A DNA stretch of 51,925 nt from an uncultured Eubacteriales bacterium. Its GTDB lineage: Bacteria > Bacillota > Clostridia > Oscillospirales > Acutalibacteraceae. Location: NCBI GenBank assembly GCA_934488615.1, contig CAKSSJ010000014.1, positions 1-51,925 of the forward strand. The letters are read 5' to 3'. Positions within the stretch are counted from its first letter, which is position 1, and the number at the start of each line of letters is the position of its first letter. Below, piece after piece: positions 41,057 to 49,293 of the stretch. Below the pieces are notes generated by a model. It saw nothing but the letters and a program-made list of their open reading frames with translations. It was not told the origin of the DNA and did no database searches. The translations under genes were made by a program, and so were the position numbers.

Positions 41057-41383
41057 AAACCACAGTACCGAAAAAAGCGGACAGATCTGACCGAGGACGT
41101 TGTATTTTTCCTCGGAATAGTCCCAGACCTGCATATGAAGCCCGCGGTTGACGATACACCCGACGATGAATTCGAGCGCCGTGATTATCGCACAGCCTGC
41201 CAAACAGCGGACGATAAGGCTTTTTGCTTTGATTTTTATGTTCGTGATGTAAATGATCAGCAGTGCCGCACCGCCCGTCAGGGTCATCGTCCAGTGGGTA
41301 AAGCCGCGAAAAATCACCTCGATAAGGCTGTAAATTATCCCTCCCGAGGCAAAAACAACAAAATATTCTTTGAATTTATCCAT
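40991..41383 (-). CDS. Polytopic membrane protein of the CmpB-like (putative ABC type IV) family
   Basis: A 130-residue protein with four hydrophobic segments (about 8-26, 32-48, 57-77, 101-122). The motif VWDYSEEKYNVLGQICPLFSVLWFLL (about 86-111) is the hallmark of the PF06541-type family, with W-D-Y-S, N-x-x-G-x-I-C and W. Its biochemical role is unknown. AGGTGA precedes the ATG at 41383. The 3' end runs 66 bases into the converging lipoprotein gene, an unusually long coding overlap; both reading frames look real there. Confidence 0.8.
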   Translation of the reverse strand: MDKFKEYFVVFASGGIIYSLIEVIFRGFTHWTMTLTGGAALLIIYITNIKIKAKSLIVRCLAGCAIITALEFIVGCIVNRGLHMQVWDYSEEKYNVLGQICPLFSVLWFLLCIPATLLSFFFHRRFGENR

Positions 41384-41418
41384 AATATCACCTATATTAT
41401 GATAACCTCAAAAACAAA

Positions 41419-41449
41419 AAAGAAGCACCCGATTTAAAGGTGCTTCTTT
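41419..41449 (-). terminator. Terminator of glmS
   Basis: AGAAGCACC (41421-41429) pairs with GGTGCTTCT (41439-41447). On the minus strand it is followed by TTTTTTGTTTTT. Confidence 0.92.
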
Positions 41450-41499
41450 CCATATAAATTAACGAGTGAGATATCAGCAAAAATCTCTCCGCCAAATTA

Positions 41500-43293
41500 T
41501 CACTCCACCGTAACGCTCTTTGCAAGATTCCTCGGCTTGTCGATAGGGCAGCCGCGTTTGAGTGCGGTGTAGTACGCCAAAAGCTGCATCGGAATGACCT
41601 CAAGCATCGGCATGAAAAGGTCGGGCGCGTCTGGAACGGTTATATCGCCGCCCTCGGTCGAAACGGTTATTGTTCTGCCGTTTCTCGCCTTGACCTCGTT
41701 GATGTTCGATATCGTTTTGCTTTTCAGCTCGTCAACACAGCACAGCGCAACGGTCAGGCTGTCCTTATCTATTAAAGATATAGTTCCGTGCTTCAATTCG
41801 CCTGCGGCATATGCCTCGCAGGGAATATACGAAATTTCTTTGAGCTTCAGTGACGCTTCCATCGCCGCGCAGTAATCAACGCCTCTGCCGATGAAGCAGA
41901 TATATCCCGATCGGTCGGCGATATCGGCAAACGGCTTGATCTTTTCGGGGTCGGAAAGTATCGCTTCAATTTTATCGGGTATCGCTTTCAGCTCCTCGAC
42001 GAGCTCGGCGGCTTCGCGGCGGCTTATTGCTCCGTCGGCCTCGGCAAGGCGAATCGCAAGGGCGTAAACAACGGCTAACTGAGCGGAATATGCCTTCGTC
42101 GTGGCAACGGCGATTTCTCTGCCTGCTTTAGTCAGAACAACATTTTTGCACTCCTGTGCTATCGTACTGTTCTCAACATTTACAATGCCGATGACCTTCG
42201 CGCCTTTTTCTTGAGCTATTCGCATGGCGGCGAGCGTGTCGGCTGTTTCGCCGCTCTGGCTGATGATTATAACAAGTGTTTTTTCGTCAAGATAGGGGTG
42301 CATATAGCGGAATTCCGATGCGATAACCGCCTGAGAGTGCCGCTTGAAAAGCCGTTCGCAGGCGTATGAACCAACCGCTCCGACGTGATAAGCCGAGCCG
42401 CACGCAACGAAAACAACATGGTCGAGCGCGTTGATCTCCGCCCTCGTCATGTGAAGCCCCTTGAATTTCAGCCTGCCCGTCTCACCGATAATTTCAGAAA
42501 GAGTGCGCCTGATCGCCGCAGGCTGTTCCATGATTTCCTTGAGCATGTAGTGCTTGTAGCCGAGCTTATCGGAGCTTCGTTCCGCACTTTTGAGTTTGAT
42601 TTCACTTTTTCTGATTCGACAGCCGTCAAGATCGAACACCTTTAGACCCTCTTTTTTCAAAAGACCGATTTCGCCGTCGTTTACTCTGAAAATTCGGTCG
42701 CTCTTTGCCGCAATGGCGGAAACGTCGCTCGCAAGGTAAACACAGCCGCTTGAAACGCCTGCAAAGAGGGGACTTGACAGCTTGGCGCAAACGATGCAGT
42801 CGGGGTAGTCGCGGCACATTATCGCAAGGGCATACGAACCCTTGAAGCGTGAAAGAGCCGCACCGACGGTGCCCTTTAGATCGCCGTTGTAGAGATGCTC
42901 GAGCATCTGCGCGATAACCTCGGTGTCGGTGTCGCTTTTGAATTGAAAGCCCTTTTCGACAAGCTCCTTTTTAAGCTCCGCATAGTTTTCGATTATGCCG
43001 TTATGCACAACGGTGAAAAGTCCGCTTTGGCTCGTGTGAGGGTGAGCGTTGGCGACCGTCGGCGCACCGTGAGTTGCCCAGCGTGTGTGACCGATTCCGA
43101 TTTTTCCCTTTATGCCGTCTGCTTCTTCACGAAGCCCCGACGGACTGCCGACAACCCTGGCGGTCTTGAATTCCTTCCCGTCGCAAACGGCGAGACCTGC
43201 CGAGTCATAGCCCCTGTATTCAAGCTCCTCAAGACCCGATATGATGATGTCGGCCGCGTTTTCGTCGCCGATGTATCCCATAATTCCGCACAT
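41500..43293 (-). CDS. glmS: Glutamine--fructose-6-phosphate aminotransferase (isomerizing)
   Basis: A 597-residue enzyme that makes glucosamine-6-phosphate from fructose-6-phosphate and glutamine, the entry to cell-wall amino sugars. The glutaminase domain starts at Cys2 (MCGIMGYIG), with LEYRGYDSAGLA, HTRWATHG (about 70-77) and VHNGIIENY. Two SIS domains follow, with ACGSAYHVG, SQSGETADT (about 345-353) and, at the end, DKPRNLAKSVTVE, the universal C-terminus. It is monocistronic. The 5' leader holds a hairpin covering the ribosome binding site (43300-43344) and shows no glmS ribozyme core. Confidence 0.97.
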   Translation of the reverse strand: MCGIMGYIGDENAADIIISGLEELEYRGYDSAGLAVCDGKEFKTARVVGSPSGLREEADGIKGKIGIGHTRWATHGAPTVANAHPHTSQSGLFTVVHNGIIENYAELKKELVEKGFQFKSDTDTEVIAQMLEHLYNGDLKGTVGAALSRFKGSYALAIMCRDYPDCIVCAKLSSPLFAGVSSGCVYLASDVSAIAAKSDRIFRVNDGEIGLLKKEGLKVFDLDGCRIRKSEIKLKSAERSSDKLGYKHYMLKEIMEQPAAIRRTLSEIIGETGRLKFKGLHMTRAEINALDHVVFVACGSAYHVGAVGSYACERLFKRHSQAVIASEFRYMHPYLDEKTLVIIISQSGETADTLAAMRIAQEKGAKVIGIVNVENSTIAQECKNVVLTKAGREIAVATTKAYSAQLAVVYALAIRLAEADGAISRREAAELVEELKAIPDKIEAILSDPEKIKPFADIADRSGYICFIGRGVDYCAAMEASLKLKEISYIPCEAYAAGELKHGTISLIDKDSLTVALCCVDELKSKTISNINEVKARNGRTITVSTEGGDITVPDAPDLFMPMLEVIPMQLLAYYTALKRGCPIDKPRNLAKSVTVE

Positions 43294-43299
43294 AACAAA

Positions 43300-43344
43300 A
43301 CCCTCTTCACAGAAATAGATATATTTCTATTCTATGCAGAGGGT
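43300..43344 (-). promoter_or_regulatory. RBS-occluding hairpin in the glmS leader
   Basis: On the minus strand ACCCTCT (43344-43338) pairs with AGAGGGT (43306-43300), which contains the likely ribosome binding site 7 bases before the ATG. An inner stem, AGAAATA (43328-43322) with TATTTCT (43317-43311), caps it around a GATA/TATC loop. Such a two-tier hairpin should limit translation and could be a regulatory target for an sRNA, protein or temperature. Confidence 0.6.
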
Positions 43345-43417
43345 GACATTTTATCCTGATTTTTTGCTTTACAGAAAGTTGAAAAAATTTATTATATTGT
43401 TTCGTATATAATATAAA

Positions 43418-43452
43418 GCCGACACTACGTCGCCTTGTCGGCGCGGTAAAAG
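43418..43452. repeat. Dispersed intergenic repeat fragment, copy 5
   Basis: GCCGACA (43418-43424) pairs with TGTCGGC (43436-43442). TGTCGGCGCGGTAAA (43436-43450) is identical to 15 bases in the inverted copy at 22541-22575. Confidence 0.5.
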
Positions 43453-43525
43453 AGTTGTCAAAACGTGCAGCTCACGCTGAACAAGTGGGCTCATTAGAAA
43501 AATTTAATTTTTTTACCGTTTTTTA

Positions 43526-43554
43526 TTGAAAATAATAGGACAAAATGATAGTAT
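43526..43554 (+). promoter_or_regulatory. Probable promoter of the serine dehydratase gene
   Basis: TTGAAA (43526-43531), 17 bases, TAGTAT (43549-43554) preceded by TGA (extended -10). Confidence 0.6.
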
Positions 43555-43578
43555 AGTATAAAACGGAGGGGTTGAAAC

Positions 43579-44793
43579 ATGGAAGTTAAAAAAATGGAAT
43601 CGCTTAAGGAGCTTTATAAAATCGGCAGAGGTCCGTCGAGCTCCCACACGATGGGTCCCGAAAAGGCATGCAAATACTTTAAAAAGCACATTCCCGAAGC
43701 CGACCGTTTTGAGGCGATTCTTTACGGCTCGCTTTCCAAAACGGGCGTTGGACACGGTACGGACAAGGTTATCAAGGTAACTTTTGAACCTATCCCGTGT
43801 GACGTTATTTTTAATAATGACGAAATCGAGCTTCCGCACCCCAACACAATGGATCTGATTGCTTATAAGGACGGCGCAGAGATCAAAAGAATCCGTGTGC
43901 TCAGCGTAGGCGGCGGCAAAATTGAGATAATCGGGCATAAAAACGTTGATCCTCCGAAGGTGTACGAGCTTGCAACATTCTCGGAAATTTCCGATTACTG
44001 CAAGAAAAATCACATTAAGCTTTGGCAATATGTTGAAGAGGTCGAGGGCATCGAGATCCGTGACTATCTTTTTAAGATTTGGAATCAGATGAAGTCGAGC
44101 ATCCATATCGGACTTGACACTGAGGGTGTTCTCCCGGGTGGGTTGAATGTGAAAAGGAAAGCGAAAAAGCTTTATTCTCATCAGCACATTGACGAGAGTG
44201 CTCAGACGAAGGAAAACCGCGTCGTTTCGGCTTATGCCTTTGCGGTGAGCGAGCAGAATGCGGACGGTGAGGTTATCGTAACGGCTCCGACCTGCGGTTC
44301 GGCAGGTGTTATGCCTGCGGTGCTTTACTATCAGCAGATGAAGAGGGGATACAGCGATCTTGAGATTGTCCGTGCGCTTGAAACGGGCGGAATCGTCGGC
44401 AATCTTGTCAAAACAAACGCTTCAATCTCAGGCAGTGAATGCGGCTGTCAGGCTGAAATCGGAACGGCATGCGCAATGGCTTCGGCGGCGCTCGGCGAGC
44501 TGTTTTCTCTTGAAATCGACAAGATTGAATATGCCGCGGAAATTGCTATTGAGCATCACCTCGGGCTGACCTGCGACCCGATATGCGGACTTGTTCAGAT
44601 TCCGTGCATAGAACGCAATGCCGTTGCGGCGATGAGGGCGATAAACGCTGTCAGTCTCGCAAGCTTCTTGAGTGATTCGAGAAAGATCTCGGTCGATGAG
44701 GTTATCGAGGTTATGAGAATGACGGGTAAGGATATCCCCGGAAGGTACAGAGAAACCTCGGAGGGCGGACTTGCGACCCTGACTTTAAAGTGA
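43579..44793 (+). CDS. sdaA: L-serine ammonia-lyase, iron-sulfur-dependent, single chain
   Basis: A 404-residue cytoplasmic enzyme that deaminates L-serine to pyruvate and ammonia with a [4Fe-4S] cluster. The N-terminal beta-chain-like domain (about 1-150) carries GRGPSSSHTMGPEKA. The alpha-chain-like catalytic domain (about 180-400) carries APTCGSAGVMPAV, SECGCQAEIGTAC (C288, C290, C298) and CDPICGLVQIPC (C332, C336, C343), among which the cluster ligands lie. In many clostridia these domains are separate SdaAA/SdaAB subunits; here they are fused. GGAGGGG precedes the ATG. No serine transporter is adjacent. Confidence 0.94.
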   Translation: MEVKKMESLKELYKIGRGPSSSHTMGPEKACKYFKKHIPEADRFEAILYGSLSKTGVGHGTDKVIKVTFEPIPCDVIFNNDEIELPHPNTMDLIAYKDGAEIKRIRVLSVGGGKIEIIGHKNVDPPKVYELATFSEISDYCKKNHIKLWQYVEEVEGIEIRDYLFKIWNQMKSSIHIGLDTEGVLPGGLNVKRKAKKLYSHQHIDESAQTKENRVVSAYAFAVSEQNADGEVIVTAPTCGSAGVMPAVLYYQQMKRGYSDLEIVRALETGGIVGNLVKTNASISGSECGCQAEIGTACAMASAALGELFSLEIDKIEYAAEIAIEHHLGLTCDPICGLVQIPCIERNAVAAMRAINAVSLASFLSDSRKISVDEVIEVMRMTGKDIPGRYRETSEGGLATLTLK

Positions 44794-44822
44794 TTTTGTC
44801 GAATTATCTGTCACAAAATATA

Positions 44823-44851
44823 TTGATTATTTTTTGTGAACATGATAGAAT
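44823..44851 (+). promoter_or_regulatory. Promoter of the 44906 gene
   Basis: TTGATT (44823-44828), 17 bases, TAGAAT (44846-44851) with TGA just before it (extended -10). Confidence 0.75.
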
Positions 44852-44905
44852 GAATATATCAAATGAGTGACTGCCGAAAGGCGCTCACAAGAGAGGAGAA
44901 GCAAT

Positions 44906-45547
44906 ATGGCATTAAGTGAGAAATTTAGAATTGAGACAAAGATCCCTCACCTCTACCTCAGCGGTTACAAGGGACATTTCGTGGCAGGAAGAAGCCACCT
45001 GAATTATTATATAGATATCACATCGCAGAAGTCATGTCTTTCCGAGGCAAAGGCTGTTGCGAAAGCGATCGCACCGAGCTATAAGCTCCACACAGAGGTG
45101 GACACAATTCTCTGCCTTGACGGAACGGAGGTTATCGGTACCTGCCTTGCAAGTGAGCTGACTAAGAATGACCTTGCAAGCATCAACGCAAACAGAGAAA
45201 TCAATATTCTTGCACCCGAATATACCGCGAGCAACCAGCTCATGTTCCGTGACAACATCGTTCGCCTGATTCAGGGAAAGCAGGTGCTTATCCTTGCCGC
45301 CTCGGTCGTTACGGGAAGCACGGCGCAGAATGCTTTTGAAGCGATTCGCTATTATTCCGGAACTCCCGTCGGCATTGCTTCGATTTTCGCTACCATGAAG
45401 GAGTGTGAGGGCTTCCAGGTCGCCTCTGTTTTTGATCCCCACGATCTTCCCGATTATGAGAGCCATTCCGCAATGGACTGTCCGCTCTGCAAGCAGGGAG
45501 TAAGGATCGACGCGCTCATAAACAGCTTCGGCTGCTCAATGCTGTAA
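44906..45547 (+). CDS. Phosphoribosyltransferase-fold protein with altered PRPP loop
   Basis: A 213-residue cytoplasmic protein that follows the type I PRTase fold, similar to orotate phosphoribosyltransferases. The PRPP-binding loop should read about DDVxTTGxT, but here it is VLILAASVVTGSTAQNA (about 131-147): the two acidic residues are replaced by Ala-Ala and only the V-V-T-G-S-T part is kept. C-terminal MDCPLCKQGVRIDALI has a CxxC pair, possibly metal-binding. Loss of the acidic pair suggests a non-catalytic or changed activity; such losses are known in PRTase-fold regulators such as PurR. The ATG at 44906 follows GGAGAAGC. It is monocistronic with its own promoter and terminator. Confidence 0.8.
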   Translation: MALSEKFRIETKIPHLYLSGYKGHFVAGRSHLNYYIDITSQKSCLSEAKAVAKAIAPSYKLHTEVDTILCLDGTEVIGTCLASELTKNDLASINANREINILAPEYTASNQLMFRDNIVRLIQGKQVLILAASVVTGSTAQNAFEAIRYYSGTPVGIASIFATMKECEGFQVASVFDPHDLPDYESHSAMDCPLCKQGVRIDALINSFGCSML

Positions 45548-45564
45548 TCAACTGAATAAAACAA

Positions 45565-45605
45565 CCCCTGTTTGCTCGAAATCAGCAAACGGGGGATTTT
45601 TATTC
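45565..45605 (+). terminator. Intrinsic terminator after the PRTase-fold gene
   Basis: CCCCTGTTTGC (45565-45575) pairs with GCAAACGGGG (45585-45594), then ATTTTTATT. Confidence 0.92.
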
Positions 45606-45635
45606 TTGTCAGGAAAGATAGAAATGTGGTATAAT
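45606..45635 (+). promoter_or_regulatory. Promoter of the FtsK/TcpA-like gene
   Basis: TTGTCA (45606-45611), 18 bases, TATAAT (45630-45635). It starts directly at the end of the preceding terminator. Confidence 0.65.
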
Positions 45636-45693
45636 AAACTGAAATAAATTATTTAAAGCCATATAGATAAAATAGCAAATGGAGGAATTGAAA

Positions 45694-46698
45694 ATGATAT
45701 TTGAAACATATGAAGAATTATTCGACGACTGCGGCGTTAACGTGTCCTGCGTCAAGCAAGTTTTAGGATTCAAGCATTATATCAATTACTATAAGCTAAA
45801 CAACCATAAGGACTGGATGAAGCTTGACCGAGCTAAAAAGCGGATTATAAAATATACTGGCTGCTCTGAATTTTATGGAGAGTTAAAAGGCGATGCTGAT
45901 TTTTCATTGATTTTTACGCTTCCGCCGTCGGAATGGTACACAATTAAATACGAAAATACACCAGTGAACACAAAATCAAAAAGCGGAGATTTTATAATCG
46001 GGTGGACGGTTGACGGCAAGCCGCTTATTTTAAACATTTTTGAAACGAGGTCAATTTTAATTGCGGGCTCTTCTGGCGGCGGTAAAAGCTCGCTAATGAA
46101 TTGTATTATTGACAGCTTGCACCGGTCAACCTCTAATTTGAATTTAGACTTTATCGACCTGAAACAAGTTGAGTTTAGTTTTTATAATTATTTCCCCGAG
46201 ACGCAATACAGAGTGTCGACAACAAAAAGAGAAGCGGCGGCATTGCTTGAAAATGTGAAAGAGGAAATACAAAAACGATATGCAGAAATGGAAAGTAAAG
46301 GGCTGCAAAAAGCAACCGTCGAGGATTTCCCGTTACACGTCATTTTTATTGACGAATACGCAACGCTTGACGCTGCAGCAGGTACACGGATTAACTCTCT
46401 CGTTAGCTATATAACCGCAGTAGGTAGGGCGTGTAATGTGTTTATGGTCATTGCAACGCAACACCCAAAAAACAATGTGATTGATAATACGATCCGTGCG
46501 AACTGTTTATCAAAAATTGTTTTAGCGTGTGCGAACGTGGCACAAAGTAACACCATATGCGGTCAAAAGATCGGCGTTGAGCTACTCGGCAAGGGCGACG
46601 GATATGCAATTCTTGACGGAGTAGTTAAACCGATACGGTTTCAGGCTCCGTTATATGATGATGAAACGAGAAAGAAGCTTTATAAAATAGTACCTTAA
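45694..46698 (+). CDS. Orphan FtsK/SpoIIIE (TcpA-like) DNA-translocase ATPase
   Basis: A 334-residue protein with one FtsK/SpoIIIE P-loop domain. Walker A is GSSGGGKS (125-132), Walker B VIFIDEYA (216-223) and the FtsK-type ATQHP word lies near 250-254. There is no membrane segment, unlike cell-division FtsK; the size and layout recall coupling or replication ATPases of small integrative and conjugative elements. No relaxase, Rep, integrase or other transfer gene is nearby. The gene is visibly more AT-rich than its neighbours and uses more A/T-ending codons, suggesting transfer. It ends 139 bases from the 3' end of a tRNA-Ala, a typical integration target. GGAGG precedes the ATG at 45694. Confidence 0.85.
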   Translation: MIFETYEELFDDCGVNVSCVKQVLGFKHYINYYKLNNHKDWMKLDRAKKRIIKYTGCSEFYGELKGDADFSLIFTLPPSEWYTIKYENTPVNTKSKSGDFIIGWTVDGKPLILNIFETRSILIAGSSGGGKSSLMNCIIDSLHRSTSNLNLDFIDLKQVEFSFYNYFPETQYRVSTTKREAAALLENVKEEIQKRYAEMESKGLQKATVEDFPLHVIFIDEYATLDAAAGTRINSLVSYITAVGRACNVFMVIATQHPKNNVIDNTIRANCLSKIVLACANVAQSNTICGQKIGVELLGKGDGYAILDGVVKPIRFQAPLYDDETRKKLYKIVP

Positions 46699-46800
46699 TT
46701 AAAATGAGCGACTGAGGAATCAGCCGCTTATTTTTTTACTATGTTTAAAATATTCAATGTGAGCCGATATAAGCGACTTTGCTTTGAGTAGTTTATTTAA

Positions 46801-46836
46801 ATAAAAAAACAGAGAAACTAAAATTGTTTCTCTGTT
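46801..46836 (-). terminator. Terminator of tRNA-Ala
   Basis: On the minus strand ACAGAGAAAC (46835-46826) pairs with GTTTCTCTGT (46818-46809), followed by TTTTTTTATT. It begins 3 bases after the tRNA CCA. Confidence 0.92.
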
Positions 46837-46837
46837 T

Positions 46838-46913
<76 letters not shown>

Positions 46914-46995
46914 GTGCAATATATTGTTTACTTGATGAATTATACCAAAGAAGTTTTATCTTGTCAACAATTATTTGCAATATTTTGATTTATAA

Positions 46996-47565
46996 TCAGA
47001 AGTTGATTACGCCGAGATGCTCGAGCAAAATTTTTGTGCCGATGAGGATGAGGATAACGCCGCCGACGATTTCCGCTTTGCTCTTATATTTAAGACCGAA
47101 GATATTGCCGACTTTGAGTCCGATTGCGGAAATGACAAACGTTGTGACACCGATGAACGAAACTGCGGCAACGATGTTGACGTCGGGCAGCAGGGCAAAG
47201 GTGATGCCGACCGCGAGTGCGTCGATGCTTGTTGCAATTGCAAGGACGATCATAGTCTTGAATGAGAACGAATCGTTAGCTTTTTCCTCTTCCTTTGAGC
47301 AGCCCTCACGGATCATGTTTCCGCCGATCAAAAGGAGCAGAACGAAGGCTACCCAATGGTCAACCGACGTGATATATTTTTCAAATGTCGAGCCGAGGAA
47401 ATAGCCGATAGTGGGCATAAGAGCCTGAAATCCGCCGAACCATGCGCCGATTATCAGGTAGTGCTTTGCTTTGAGCTTCTGTGTTGAAAGACCCTTGCAG
47501 ACCGAAACGGCGAAAGCGTCCATTGACAGACCGACTGCCAAAATAAATAATTCAAGTAACCCCAT
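46996..47565 (-). CDS. mntP: Manganese efflux pump MntP
   Basis: A 189-residue inner-membrane exporter that lowers cytosolic Mn2+. Six hydrophobic segments form two repeats, each with the family's Asp motif: GLSMDAFAVSVCKGL (about 12-26) and ATSIDALAVGITFALL (about 110-125). The ATG at 47565 follows GGAGGT. The yybP-ykoY Mn2+ riboswitch lies directly upstream, a known pairing for mntP, so high manganese should switch expression on. Confidence 0.95.
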   Translation of the reverse strand: MGLLELFILAVGLSMDAFAVSVCKGLSTQKLKAKHYLIIGAWFGGFQALMPTIGYFLGSTFEKYITSVDHWVAFVLLLLIGGNMIREGCSKEEEKANDSFSFKTMIVLAIATSIDALAVGITFALLPDVNIVAAVSFIGVTTFVISAIGLKVGNIFGLKYKSKAEIVGGVILILIGTKILLEHLGVINF

Positions 47566-47582
47566 ATTTTACCTCCGAGAAT

Positions 47583-47725
47583 AAAAAAAATCAGACACCG
47601 TCGTGCCTGAAAAAATCCCAGACACGGCAAAGCCACGTCTGAGTCTCGTTATTTAAGACAAGCCAGACGCATTGCGTCAGTGTGTTGACTTGCCACTCGC
47701 TTTGAGCTATCTACTCCCTCAAACT
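47583..47725 (-). promoter_or_regulatory. yybP-ykoY manganese riboswitch
   Basis: On the minus strand the 5' part carries GGGAGTAG (47718-47711), the conserved yybP-ykoY opening. GTCAACAC and a stem with GTGGCTTTGCCGTGTCT follow toward the 3' side. The expression platform is a terminator, TCAGGCAC-GACG-GTGTCTGA (47610-47591), followed by eight T residues, just before GGAGGT. Position upstream of mntP fits the known Mn2+ sensing role. Helix details are not all resolved by eye. Confidence 0.88.
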
Positions 47726-47731
47726 CTGCCG

Positions 47732-47760
47732 ATTATATCATATTAAATTGTATGTGTCAA
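47732..47760 (-). promoter_or_regulatory. Consensus promoter of mntP
   Basis: On the minus strand: TTGACA (47760-47755), 17 bases, TATAAT (47737-47732), a perfect consensus. Confidence 0.93.
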
Positions 47761-47847
47761 CCTTTATTTCTTGAACAAAACATTGAATTGTTTTTCCGTC
47801 AAAGGAAGAAGCGCGGTCGTCATTGCCTTTTGCTGAAAATTTCATCG

Positions 47848-47876
47848 TTGACAAAGCAGGGGAAATGCTTTAAACT
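47848..47876 (+). promoter_or_regulatory. Probable promoter of the fucosidase gene
   Basis: TTGACA (47848-47853), 17 bases, TAAACT (47871-47876). The -35 is perfect, the -10 weak, suggesting dependence on an activator. Confidence 0.6.
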
Positions 47877-47908
47877 GAATTCAAATGCAAAAACAAAGGA
47901 GTTTTATT

Positions 47909-49222
47909 ATGCTTTCAAAGCCTCAATATGAAGAACAGATCGCCGCAACCCGTGACAAGCGCATGAAGTGGTGGCGCGAAGCAAGATTCGGCATGTTTAT
48001 CCACTACGGACTTTTTTCACAGCTCGGAAGAAACGAGTGGGCTATGGCATGCGAAAACATTCCGCCCGAGGAGTACGAAGCACTTGCGGATAATTTCTGC
48101 CCGAAAGAGGGCTGCTGCCGTGAATGGGCGAAGCTTGCCAAGGAAGCGGGCTGTAAATATATGGTCATGACGACCCGTCATCACGAGGGCTTCAGCCTGT
48201 GGGATTCAAAGGCTAATCCGTATAATTCCGTCAATTACGGTCCGCACCGTGATATCGTTAAGGAATTTGTTGAAGCCTGCCGTGAGTTTGACCTCAAAAT
48301 CGGTTTCTATTCGACCTGTATGGAATGGCATCACCCCGACAGCGGAATCTGCGCTTATGATACAGAGGCAAGAAGGCGCTATACGCAGTTTCTTAAAGAA
48401 ATAAACACCGAGCTTCTCACACAGTACGGCAAGATCGACATTCTCTGGTATGATGTTCCGCTGCCGATGGAGTCGTGGGAGGGCTGGGATTCGCTCGAAC
48501 GCAATCAATATCTCAGAAGTCTCCAACCCGATATCATCATCAACGACAGAAGCGGACTTGCCGAGGATTTCGGTACACCCGAGGAGCATATCACTCCGTC
48601 GGAGCGTGACTGGGAGGCCTGCATGACCTTCAACGGAATCAGCTGGGGCTATGTCGATTCGGATCAGGCACTCCCTTACAGCTACACGCCGCAGAGAATC
48701 GTCAATATGCTTCAAACCTGCTGCGAATATGGCGGAAATCTTCTGCTCAATGTCGGTCCTAAGCCGGACGGCTCGATCCCTTACGAGGTTATTGATCCGC
48801 TTCACAAGGTGGGCGAGTGGCTCAAGGTCAACGGCGAAGCGGTTTACGGTATTCTCAACAAGGGCGAGGGCAACAAATTTCAGCTCAACGGCGTCGGCAG
48901 AGGCACGTCAAAGGGCACAACGCTTTATATGTGGAACAAGATTTGGGCGCCGTGCAACGGCAAAATGGCTCTTGCGGGACTTATGGACGAGCCGAAAAAG
49001 ATTTCGTTCATGGACGGCACTCCGATAAAGTTCGAGAAAAAGGGCGACAGGATTTTTATTTACGATTTGCCCGAGAAGAACCCCGATCCAATCATAAATT
49101 ATCCGCTCATAAAGCTTGAATTCGACAAGCTCCCGAGATACAGATTTGCGTCGTACTTCCCGCAGCTCAACGGCGGCAGGGACGACAGAGAAATCGTCAG
49201 AGCGGACGACCTTTGGAGGTAA
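47909..49222 (+). CDS. Alpha-L-fucosidase (GH29)
   Basis: A 437-residue cytoplasmic enzyme that releases alpha-linked L-fucose with retention. The GH29 core is clear: ARFGMFIHYGLFS (25-37), YMVMTTRHHEGFSLWDS (84-100, substrate-binding His pair 91-92), FYSTCMEWHHPD (133-144) and DILWYD with probable nucleophile D182. NLLLNVGPKPDG marks the end of the barrel. There is no signal peptide, so it would act on imported fucosides such as mucin or milk-glycan fragments. AAGGAG lies 9 bases before ATG 47909; an earlier ATG at 47885 lacks a site. No C-terminal carbohydrate-binding domain beyond a short beta-rich part. Confidence 0.93.
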   Translation: MLSKPQYEEQIAATRDKRMKWWREARFGMFIHYGLFSQLGRNEWAMACENIPPEEYEALADNFCPKEGCCREWAKLAKEAGCKYMVMTTRHHEGFSLWDSKANPYNSVNYGPHRDIVKEFVEACREFDLKIGFYSTCMEWHHPDSGICAYDTEARRRYTQFLKEINTELLTQYGKIDILWYDVPLPMESWEGWDSLERNQYLRSLQPDIIINDRSGLAEDFGTPEEHITPSERDWEACMTFNGISWGYVDSDQALPYSYTPQRIVNMLQTCCEYGGNLLLNVGPKPDGSIPYEVIDPLHKVGEWLKVNGEAVYGILNKGEGNKFQLNGVGRGTSKGTTLYMWNKIWAPCNGKMALAGLMDEPKKISFMDGTPIKFEKKGDRIFIYDLPEKNPDPIINYPLIKLEFDKLPRYRFASYFPQLNGGRDDREIVRADDLWR

Positions 49223-49226
49223 ACAG

Positions 49227-49268
49227 AATAAAAAAGCGAGCCGAAGCGCAACATGCAACGGCTCGCTT
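49227..49268 (-). terminator. Terminator of the amidohydrolase gene (possibly bidirectional)
   Basis: AAGCGAGCCG (49234-49243) pairs with CGGCTCGCTT (49259-49268). On the minus strand it is followed by TTTTTTATT; it also lies just past the fucosidase stop. Confidence 0.88.
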
Positions 49269-49293
49269 ATTACTTATATAATGTTTACCGATT

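Noticed and set aside
43294..43578. glmS ribozyme
   Set aside because: The conserved ribozyme core words were not found on the minus strand upstream of glmS.
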